From the NCBI GenBank assembly GCA_035048485.1, contig CM068590.1, forward strand, positions 1,736,001 through 1,800,000: a stretch of 64,000 nucleotides of DNA. The letters are read 5' to 3'. Below, piece after piece: positions 12,401 through 24,400 of the stretch. The notes beneath the pieces are model-generated. The model saw only the letters and a list, made by a program, of their open reading frames with translations, was not told the DNA's origin and made no database searches. The number at the start of each line of letters is the position of its first letter. The first letter of the stretch is position 1. This stretch comes from Pteria penguin. Lineage: Eukaryota > Mollusca > Bivalvia > Pterioida > Pteriidae. Made by a program: the position numbers and the translations under genes.

Positions 12401-15400
12401 TAATAACAATACAACTAGATATACCAAATTTTGAGGAAAATGTTACTGATTTTTTAATTTAACCGGCCCTGTCCCCTTTTCCGAATTAAGGTGTTCGAGG
12501 TATTAAGATGGTTTTAGTTCTTTTAAACAATCTTTTCTACTGAAAATTCTAAATTTTTGATTTCTAGATCAGGATATGACTGCTTGCCAGGCAATTCACA
12601 GCCTTGTGTTCAGAGCGATGCATCATGGGAAGGACTAGTGAAGTATGCCAGGCCAGTCGGAGATCTGTCGTTAAATAGTTTCCAGAAGATGACAGAGCTG
12701 TTTAACTGTGAGGTACAACAACACGAAGGTTCTAAAAGCTTCATGAAACTAGTGTTTTTCTTATGATTCAGCAATGGATTTCACTTTGCTCGGTAACAAA
12801 GTTGATTTTCTACACTTAATCAAGGCCAGGTGGCTGAAAATTTGTGTATCTGAGTGTTTGTTTTTTATAATTTATGTTGGACTTCCTTTTGGAGGGATTT
12901 GAAGAATCTCATCTAAGAGAGTTAATTGGAGTCGAGTTAGGGATATATGTTTATATAATCAAATGCAGGGCTTTTTTTCTGCTCATTTGATGGCCAATAT
13001 TCAGCTATGTTCCCAATCACAAATCATATCTTTTTTCCCCAATTATGGGCAAGAAATACCCAATCATGAGCACAAAAAAATAGTAAATTTGTCGTAAAAT
13101 AGAGGTATTTGCAAGCAAGAAAAGTATCCAATCGTAACTTCCAAGTGCACAATTGATAGAAACGATCATAAGCAATCTCTTGGGTCGGTTTTGAGAAGCG
13201 CACAAAAGACTACAAACTTGTAATTGACGAAGCAGAAACCATGTACGAAATTGTAAATGAGGAACCATGATGGCCACGTAAACCAGCCTGGATACCTATC
13301 AACTAGCATCAGCAAATCGTCTTCACATACTGGTATTTATCTGGACTGTTGTTAACTGTGAGTTAGGTAACACACAACTAACAAAAGTCCGAATAAATAC
13401 AGAGGTAAATTTGGAACGATTTTCCGATGCTAGCGTACCATTATCAGTTTTCTCGTTTATTTCTCAGAAGGGAAAGTGAAACTAGAGGTAGGGTCCTATA
13501 TGTCTCACAACTCCAAATATTATGTTAAAAGACTTAAAAACCCTGACAGCAAAACTCGCACCATAGATTTTATGTTTAAACAGGCAGCATTGTCATCCCT
13601 GCTAAGTGTTTCAACCGAAAAAAATAATGAAAATGCCACTGCAAATGGCATCACCTGGGAATCATCCCAAACAGCACTTCATCTGTAGAAAGGATTTTCA
13701 ACCTGATGAATTCCCTGTCTACACCTGCTCGCTGCAGCATGGGGCAGAATACACTCTCCTCTCTCATGCAAATTTGTGAACACAACCAAAAGTCAGAAAC
13801 AACAACCCTTACTGACATTGAACTGACCCATGTTGTAAATTAATTCAAAAACATGAAAACCAGAAAAATGGCTCTGTAGAAGCACAAATAAACGAGAAGT
13901 TTGAAATTACTAATATCTCTTTCTTTTATCTTCTAACAAAGTACATATATTATCTTATCATATTTTGTATAAAAAAAATTCCCTATTTGGAGCAAAAACG
14001 CTGCGAAAATTCCTAATTCAAGCGCCATGGGCCTTGTTGCCAAAATAGTGAAAAAAAGCCCTGAAATGAGACTGTTGTCAACAAGTTATTGATATTTGCG
14101 GAAAAGAGTCAGCTGTATTTAAAAGTGGTTGAGAGCTGTAGACTAACATCGTGAATAAAGAATTTTGCTCACTATACATTTTTCGTTGATACAGGTGATA
14201 AATCAATCTACGTTTGTGAAGTATATGGTTCTGTTTGACGAGAATGAAAAGTCACTCTTTTTCCCGTATGTCACCAGAAAAGGTGTGCTTGTGGGATACA
14301 GTAAGAAGACAGTCACTGGAATGAGAGAATGCTTCGAAACTAATGAAAGGGAACCAATAATTGATACTACGTCATATATGAAGTAAGAATTGATGTTCAA
14401 TCAAAGTTTGAAATGTATCTGATATAACGGAGGCAGAGGCCCTTTGTCACTACATTGTATGTGTGTTTGCGACGGTATGAAATGTAAAGGACGACTGATT
14501 TTCAATAACTCTAACTCGATGGTTACATGTAAAAAGGTTTCCAGTTAAGCAAAACTTAAGTTAGATATCAAACCTGCTTTAAAGACCACCTGTGTTAAGC
14601 AGCCATCTATTTTAAACATTACACTTACAAATTGTTTAAATGCAATCAACCTGTATTTAGAGGCCAATCGCCTTAAGTGGCCACTGTTCTACCTTCTCTT
14701 TGGTGGTCACTAAGGATAGGTTAGACGGTATACTCATATAAATAGAATAAGTAATTAGTACCCCATTGATTAAACTGGAGGAGATTGTAGGTTTCCACTC
14801 TGTTTGTCTGTCTGTCTCCCTGAGACACTTTGGCTTTCTAAATTTTTTGAAGCCGGTGTGGCCTAGTCGATAAGGTGTTCGGCTCGTGATTGTGAGGTCC
14901 TGGGTTCGACTTCCGCCCTGGGCACACCAGTGTTCTGTCTTTCGTATGAGACAGTAAAAACCCATGTTCTGTGTTACAGTAGGTGTGGCACGTTAAAGAT
15001 CCCTCACTGTTTCGGGTGGGTCCGTTGCAAAGGTCTAAATTTGTATGCAATGCATCAGGTAGATGCCGTCACCGTATACGTGAAATAATCGTGGAGTGAC
15101 GTAAAACAATAATCAATCTAAATTTTTTGTTGCAACATTTGAAGTTATTGACTTGAAATATGATATGTACCTTTGTATCAACGAGTTACAGATCAAGTTC
15201 AAGTTTGATCATATTTGACTTATTTTTAGCAGAGTTACGGCCCTTGGACTTATTAAATTTATGGAATCCAGTGGGGGACATGTATTGCTTCAGCAATACT
15301 CAAAATGCTTGTTTACTATCAGAAAATTTGATTGAGTTAACACAAATTCAAGTAATTGGATATGGAATAAGAGTAAATGATAAAATATGCATAACACCTA

Positions 15401-18400
15401 GCTAAACATGAAGCTTTATATCCTGAATTCAGCTATTAGGAACACATTAATCGAACAACTTCTAGTGTACATGTACGAGGCCAACAGACTGTCAGATTTT
15501 GTATCAATGCATGCTGCATTCGTCTTTGTATCATTATTTAGTCATCTCAGCGTGAGAAATATGATCAGCAACCAAGATTTAATATTCTGCTAGGGCCGAA
15601 TTTACCACTCCAAATCTCTCAACATTGTAATGCCTGTGAAGTAATCAATCGCCAGAGAAATTATTCATACATTGTCCAAGTAATCTGCAGTATTTGTGAA
15701 GGAACAAGAGTGCCAGGAACATAAATAATTTTCTTTATATGTGTATTAATGTTTTAATATATCTGCAAAATGGATTCCGGCTGCAGATTACCCACATATT
15801 AGTAGAAGATTAAATATTAAAAAAATAAGGTATTCTTTATAATATGTTAAACTTTTCCCAATTCAAAGTGTTGATAAAATTCCCAATTTCAAGGGAACCA
15901 GGACCTGTACCAAAAACTACTGTGACAGCCCTGTGTGCATTCTGCTCTCTGATATACATCACAAAATCTGATCATTGATTGGCTTACACTAGATATTGTT
16001 AGATGAAACCTGACCATTGATTGGCTTACAGTAGATAATGTTAGATGAAACCTGACCATTGATTGGCTTACACTAGATATTGTTAGATGAAACCTGACCA
16101 TTGATTGGCTTACACTAGATATTGTTAGATGAAACCTGACCATTGATTGGCTTACACTAGATATTGTTAGATGAAACCTGACCATTGATTGGCTTACATT
16201 AGATAATGTTAGATGAAACCTGACCATTGATTGGCTTACATTAGATAATGTTAGATGAAACCTGACCATTCATTGGCTTACACTAGATATTGTTAGATGA
16301 AACCTGACCATTGATTGGCTTACACTAGATAATGTTAGATGAAATCTGACCATTAATTGGCTTACATTAGATAGATAGTTATGTCTTACTATTACTTGTT
16401 ATCAATTTCTACCCGTTCCTTAAAATAAATTATACCATTTTATGCCCCCAGATTGATAGATTAGGGCATATTGTTTTTGTCCTGTCTGTTTGTCTTTTTG
16501 GTTGTTCAATTATCTTTCTTCTGTTTGAAACTGAAACATCTCAGATTTGGTCATAATTTTACACTAAAAGCTTAATATTGACCTATATGTACTTTTTTCT
16601 CCAGCAACTGTTTACCACAGATGTTTGGGTGGCGTGGTAAGCGTTCAGGAAAACAAGCACCAAGGAAGGTGATACTGACAAAGATGGAGTTGGACGCCAT
16701 GGCGATAAACCAGGAAACCGATTACATGGCGTTATCTCCGCCTCCCACGGGGTCATTTTCTCATCTGGTAAGTCCTGTGTTACATGGCATTATCTCCTCC
16801 TCCCACGGGGTCATTTTCTCATCTGGTAAGTCCTGTGTTACAAATAAACTTTTCCACACTGTGATATGACAAGGGGAAGTAAATCTTTCAAACCCAAGAT
16901 CGACTTTTTTTTATTTCAGGGATTTAGGAGGAGATATTTCTTTTCAGATAGTACAGTCCAATTCATGCAAGCTGTATGATAAAAAAGACAAATCACTTTA
17001 TATAAAGTTATCAATAGTGATGAAAGATTATCGCCCATGATCGAATATCGATCGCTGAAAGTGTGCCAATTTCGATTTTCGATTCTATTTTCAAAAATCG
17101 AAAAATTGCCGGAAAAAAAGACGAAGAAAAAGAAGTTTTATCACCCCAATTGACTTGTAAAATGTAGTGTAACTATCTACCGAAATGACCCAATTGACCG
17201 GAATGCCCAATCTCATTACTGAAGTGCCCATGAAATGGAACTTAAATGTCAATAATTATTGTTTTTTATACGCCCGTCCAATAGACGGGACGTATTATGT
17301 TATGGCGCTGTCCATGCATCCGTGTGTCGTGCCGTCTGTCCGGGGTCATGTTTTCCGGACTTTTATGGACGTCTTTCAAGATATTGCGATGAAATTTAGT
17401 ATATAGCTTTATTTCAAGCGGCGTCAGCACCAGTTCGAGTTTCGTTAAGGTTGACCTACTTTTGACAGATTTATGGCCCTTGGACTTATAAATTTCAAAA
17501 AATTTTTAAAAAAAATTCATTAAATATCTATTTTTTGTCAAAACATTATGAAATTTCTCGTGAAACAAGTAAAGTGTACCAACTATCACATATGTTACGG
17601 TTTTAAATATCTTTTTCTTCATTTTTGAGAAATTGATAATTTTAGGGGGGGGGGGGTTTGACCATATGTCTTATATCATGTTTTCCGGACTTTTTTTTTG
17701 CCGTCTTTCAAGATATTGAGTTGAAATTTAGTATATAGCTTTATATCAAGCAGTGTCAGTACCAGTGGGAGTTTTGTTACGATTGACCTACTTTTGACGG
17801 ATTTATGGCCCTTGGACTTATAAATTGAAAGATTTTTTCAGAAATTCATTAAAAATCTATTCTGTGTCAAAACATTAAGTAATTTATCATGAAACAAGTA
17901 AAATGTACCAACTATCACATATGTTATGGGTTTTAAAATTTTTTTCTTCATTTTAGGGGTGGGGGGTGATCATATGTCCTAGGTCAGGTTTTCCGGACTT
18001 TTTTTTGCCGTCTTTCAAGATATTGAGTTGAAATTTGGTATATAGCTTTATTCCAAGTGGAGTCAGTACCAGTGCGAGTTTTGTTACGATTGACATACTT
18101 TTGACGGAATTTATGGCCCTTGGACTTAGAAATTTCAAGATTTTGTTTTGAAAATTCATTAAAAATCTAATTTTTGTAAAAACATTATGAAATTTACCAT
18201 GAAACAAGTAAAATGTACCAACTTCCACATATATTACAGGTATTGATATATTTTTTTTTCATTTTTGAGAAATTTATAATTTTAGGAGGGGGGTGAGGTG
18301 TTACAGAGGGGGCTAGTTCTAAAAAATTTCAAGTTTTTTTTTGCAGGTCAAGTTCCAAGATGGGTTGGATAGGACCATTTCGGCAGGAGTTATTGCCCTT

Positions 18401-21400
18401 GGACTTATTCCTATGATAAAATGCTATGAAACACAATTAACTTCAGTAAACGTCAGATGTTTTTCATGAAAATCATGCCAAATGCGAATTGATCCTGTCT
18501 GAATTAAGCGACGGGCGTATTATGCCATGCTAGGCGTTGCTCTTGTTACATATAAATTTGAATGAATCAGGATAAAAGCGTGTGAACAAATAGCATTTTT
18601 GTTTGATTCTCTTATATTTGTATAAATTTCATTAGACCGGGGTGGCCTAGTGGTATCGAGTTGGACTCCTGATTGGGAGGCCGGGGTTCGAGTCCCGCTC
18701 TGGTCATGCCGGTGTCATGTCTTTCGGATGAGACAGTAAAAACTGAGGCCCCGTGTCGTGGTATGCATGCACGTTAAAGATCCCTCACTGCTTCGGATGG
18801 GTCCATTGCAAAGGTCAAAATTTGTATGCCCTGCATCAGGCAGATGCCGTCACCATATACGTGAAATATTCGTGGTGTGACGTAAAACAAAATCAATCGA
18901 TCATTGTTAAAAAAAATCGTTTATCTTGCCAACTGCTGAATTTCTTCTGATACATACACAGAGGACTGAAAGTGAAAAAAATAACAAACTTCTGCATTAA
19001 TTTCATGACATTTGTAATTTTCAAAGAATCATCAGAATGGATGTATGATGCTTTTTTTAATAGTTTGTCCCCTCTTAATTTTTCCATAGAATAAAGGAAT
19101 TGCTAGTGTGTTTGGTCTTTGGTAAAGACACTTGTTATCTTGTTATTGAGATATATTTTATCGTTTAAAATTTCTTGTTTATTGTATTTTTCAAATAAAA
19201 AAATTCTACATATATGATTACATTGTCAAATGATAAAAATATCCCCTTGCAAAATGGTTTTCTTATGCGTCTGATTATAATCGATCATCGATCGGTTATG
19301 ATTTCCGATTATTGTCCGATCATTGATTATGAAAATTGGCCGATTCTGCATCACTAGTTATCAATAAGGCCATATGAAATTGAAGTTTAGTGTCTCAGGC
19401 ACCACCACATCACTACAAAATTTTCATGGTTTTCTGAATTTGTTTATTTCCGCATTTTCAGAAAGTATTTTTCTTTAAAAATTGGAACTGACATTGATGT
19501 TCAAGCGTGTTTAAACGGACTTACATGTAAAATGAATGAGATCTCTGTACAATAAGCAAGGGTTACAATGGGGGATGTGATCTAAATCAGCTTTACCCAA
19601 GCCTTGTTGATGGCCGATTCAATTTTGGGAATTGATATTTCCCGGATGAGTATAAAACATATGTCATAAAATTGATGATTAAAAAAAGAACCTCCCTGCC
19701 TCATCATTATTTTATTAATTTCATTTGGCCTGAATATTAGAATCAATTTCATGCTGTAATTGATAAAAGTCACTCAAATTGAGGCATTAGTTAATACTAA
19801 TGGCTTAATCAGGTTATTTAGATACGTTAACATCTTGTGGACAGTCAATCCAGGTCTGGATTGCAATACTGTAATTATCTTCTTTACTAGAGTTATCTCC
19901 CTTGAAAATTTGATGTGCTAACAAAATTCTAGATGCTTGCGAAGGCATTTCAGAGTTCATTGGTTGTTCACCCCATTTTCAATCATTTGATGTTATTATT
20001 GTGACAATGGTGTGCCCATGGTGGGGGGATGGAACCCGGGACCACTCGGTCATGCTCTGAGCACCACATCCACTGGACCACACCAGCTTTGCTTACAAAG
20101 ATCATCTTATAATATATAGATCATCTTCTAAGTTGGTTGGTTAGTTGGTTGGTGTTTTATGTCATTTTCAAGAATTTTTCAGTTATATTGCGACATGGAA
20201 GCATGAGGTAACCAACCTCTCAAACCCAGTGGCGCAATTTGGGAATCAAACCGGGATCATCCACCACGACACTGTGATGGTAAAATGAAACAGCACCTAA
20301 TATCGGCAATACAGGGTTTCGAAGATGTAAATTATACATGTACCAAGTTTAAGGTGTGGCAAGATTTCAAATTAAAAGAATACAGAAACACGCTTTGGAA
20401 ACTTTGGTTATGGAGAGAAGTGATGTCTTCACATCTGTCAAAACAGGAGTTCAAACACTTCCTTTCGTAGGTAGGATTGATTTGATTGGTTGTGGGAGTG
20501 GTGTCTGATGAATATTAATGAGTTCCAAAGACTTTTGTTTGTATTGTCCCACAGGGTTTGTGAGGTACGATCTACCCCGTGGGTTTCACATGATGCTTGG
20601 ACTGTGATGTCACAGTAATATGACACAAATCTGCGCAGCGAAATTCATGCCTCCAATATTGCCCCTTACGTCACATAAAATCCAAAAAAGGTCTATTCTC
20701 ATTTTGTTATCTTGCAAAAGAAACCTTCGCCTTGAAGGTCACCTCTGTATAAGGGATTAAGCTTACCTTAGATGACCTCTATACACAGAATTGACTGCAC
20801 ACATTTGTTGTATATATTTCAGCTACTGCCAGATTTAGAGGACATAAGCCATTTTCTTCTACTTGTCGAAGATGATGATTTCGATGTCAGTTTAATGGAA
20901 ACTTTAGGAAAAGAGAGATGCTCCATGTTACGGTATGCCAAATTGACCCGATGCTCAAACTCGTGAAACTTGTTTGTACTAGAGCTGGGGTAACTCAGTG
21001 GGTAATGTCATCAGATGAGACGGTCAAACCCGAGTCTCATGTAAAGGCCGATTGGGTGTAAAATATTCCTGGCTACAGACATGAGACGTTGGTCAGATTG
21101 TCCATTCAATGGCCGAGGCAGATGTTGTCACTGTGAGTGAAATAATTCTGACAGGACTAAGAAAGCAATGAATAAAACAAACCCATGCTATTGTAGGGCA
21201 TGATTTGTTAATGCATTACATGCTTTGTGCTTTAAGTTTGAAAGTTCTGTTTTATTTATCCTTCTCTTCATTCACAATATGTCTTTCTGTCCCACTTCTG
21301 GAAATTCTGATCATTTTAGGTGAAATGTTGGGATTGTGTTTTACAAATATATCTTGTTTTTTATTTTTTTCATCTGTCAAGTTCATTTTGACAATACCAG

Positions 21401-24400
21401 CTTAAGCTGTATTTATTGACACACCATCTGAATGGAGTTCATGAATTTTGTACAGTAATTACAGTGTTTTATCTAGGGCGCAGGGATGCGGGATTCCCCG
21501 CTTAACATACATTAATCCCCCCCCCCCCCCCCGGATTAGGCTACTTGTCTACTCCAGCCTAGTTCAGATTTTACAAACGTCAAACTCAATCACTTGAGCA
21601 TTTGATTGTAACAGACCTCCATAATTGTGTTTAGTGCAAGGTGACGCAGATTAGTAAACCTCACTTAGATTGTGGTAGGCTGACATGGCACAAAAAAGAA
21701 TAGACGCTTTTTTCAAATTCACAGTTTGATTTAAAAAGGATATGTTTGTGAATTTGATAAGGTTTCTTTTCTTTGATATACAGTACCATGATTCAGAGCA
21801 GAGTACAGGTCTAGTACCTACTTGTCAAGTGTCTTGAATCCCCCCAATATTTTATACTATCCCCCTCAATGATGAGGGGGGAATTTCCCCCCATGAAAAA
21901 ATTTCTTGAGAAAACACTGTGATTCCAAAGCACAAGTTGTCCTTACCAGGACCTCATATCTCAGTTGATAGTATGCTTGCAGGGTCCGATTTCAGGTTGT
22001 CAAATGAGCACTTTTAAAATAAATTTTGATGACCTAAATGATATTTACTGGAATTGCCCAAAATATCTTACGTTGTTGGTTGGTTGGTTGATTTGTGTTT
22101 TACGTCGCTTTCAGCAACTGGAAGCAACCTTTTAAACATAGTGGCACAACTCGGGAATCGAACCCAGATCGTCATCACCGCAAGCCAAGTGCTTAACCAC
22201 TACACCAAGCCTGCCCCTCATCTTAGGTTGTTTTTTGACAATGGGACATTTGCTAAAAACTAACCCTTTGGGCCCCCGTAGTCCATTGTCATGCCTGACT
22301 GGCCATGTTTTCGTGTACTGTGTTACAGTAAAGAGTTGACACATTGGAATCCCTCACTACTTGTATGGGCTGAAGGTTCTGTGCAATGGATGATCAGGGG
22401 GGTATCGTTACAGTATCATTACAGATTGATTGATTATTGTCTAGGATTATTTCACATATATGGTGATGGCATCTGCCTGATGCGGGGCATACAAATTTCG
22501 ACCATTACAACAGATCCACCCAAAGCAGTGAGACCTCTGTTTTTACATTCTCATCTGAAGGACAGAACAGAGTGTGTCCACATCGGGAGTCGAATCTGGG
22601 ACCTTTTGGTCACTAGCCAAGCATCTCACACCACACGGCCATGTGAAGTAATTTTGGTATGTTATAATAATCATTTCTACCTATGAATATTGCATTTTCT
22701 TCTTAAGATTAAAAGATATTGGTCAACATTGATAAAACTTATCTACGAATTACAGTTTTGGCATGTTCTAAGTTCTGCCAGGAGAGGGACTGAAGGTTGG
22801 TTGTATTCCTGTTTGGCATGTTCCAAGTTCTGCCAGGACAGGGACTGAAGGTTGGTTGTATTCCTGTTTGGCATGTTCCAAGTTTTGCCATAAAAATGTA
22901 ACGAGAGTGACTTTGATGCTTGTATTTTCTTTTAGGCCTGAAGTAAATCCATTGCTGTTACAACCTCTGAAAGCCCTGAAGGAAGGGGAATCCTTGTTGA
23001 ATGGCATAAGGAGACCTTTCAAAGTTCATTGTGAAGAGATTGAGGATTTCAGCCAACTACGAAAGTCGGTCTTTGCAGAGCTAGAGAATCATAACCAAGT
23101 GTGTGGTACCAAGGTAGGTGTCAAGGTCATCCTGGTATTAAGGTAGGTGTCAAGGTCACCCTGATAAAATCATAACCATGTGTGTGGTACCAAGGTAGGT
23201 GTCAAGGTTATCCTGATAGTATCATAATCAAGTGTGTGGTACCAAGGTAGGTATCAAGGTCACCCTGATAGTATCGTAATCAAGTGTGTGCTACCAAGAT
23301 AGATTTCGGGGTCACCCTGGTAGTATCATAACCAAGTGTGTGGTACCAAGGACAAGGTAATTGTGACGCTCACCCTGATAGTATCATAACCAAATGTAAG
23401 TAGGTCTCAAGGTTACCCTAATTGTATCATAACCAAGTGTGTGGTACCAAGGTAGGTGTCAAGGTCACCCTGATAGTATCATAATTAAGTTTGTGGTATC
23501 AAGATAGGTGTCAAGGTCACCCTGGTAGTATTATAACCAAGTGCAGGGTGCCCACTTCCTATAAATTCCTATAAATTCCTTTAAATCTGACATTTCCTAT
23601 ATATTTCCTATATATCTCCAAAATTCCTATAAATTCCTATATTTTTGTAAATTTTCAGGTCAGTTATGTGAATATGTACCAAATTTCAAGAACTATTGGT
23701 ATCATCTGTATATAGATTTAGTTTCTAACACTTAAATGCATTTAAATTACTATAAATCAATGTTTTCTCTGTGTGTGTCATACTGTATACAGGTTGTTTT
23801 TTCTCTTGCGTGATATATCAACATATTTTAGGTTTATGATAAAGTGAAATGTATGACTTGTAATGCTTCTGTGGGTGGAAGAGGCCACATTGTCCTCGAA
23901 ATGACAAAATATTTATGAAAAATATTATTGAATTACTTTAAACACCTTAAATAGAGCAGAATATTCCTATATATTTCCTATATTTTCTGCAATTATTCCT
24001 ATATTTTTCCTATATTTTCTTTCAAAAAATCCTATATTGGTGTCTGAATCCTATATTTCTGACGTCAAAAGTGAGTGGGCACCCTGCAAGTGTGAAGTAC
24101 CAAGTATGCAGTTTTCCAAGCAGGATCTTTCTGGTGGTATCATAAATGATGAATACAGAAAGGTGCTTCGACACTTTGGCTCCCACAGCAATGTATGAAG
24201 TTGACTTACGTTGACCCATGAAGGAGTGATATATTGGCAACAAACCTCGCGCCAGAAACGTACAAATAACACAGAAAAATTCATCTCTGCACACAAAACA
24301 TATAGATAGCACAAAAATATTTATCACTGTCTACGAAATATACAAATAACACAAAATTGTCTCTGTACACAAAAGATGAATGTGCACTGCCACTGTGCAG

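Larger units (their letters stand above)
17015..19356. mobile_element. hAT-like element with perfect 8-bp TSD, itself hit by nested insertions
   Basis: Ends TAGTGATG and CATCACTA are inverted and flanked by GTTATCAA on both sides (17007-17014, 19357-19364). Next to the ends are runs of ATCGAT/CGATC-type words. A tandem-repeat element (17262-18545) and a SINE (18635-18903) were inserted later. No transposase was seen. Confidence 0.82.

Noticed and set aside
15889..16269. Minus-strand MVRFHLT repeat protein
   Set aside because: A minisatellite translation with no flanking signals.
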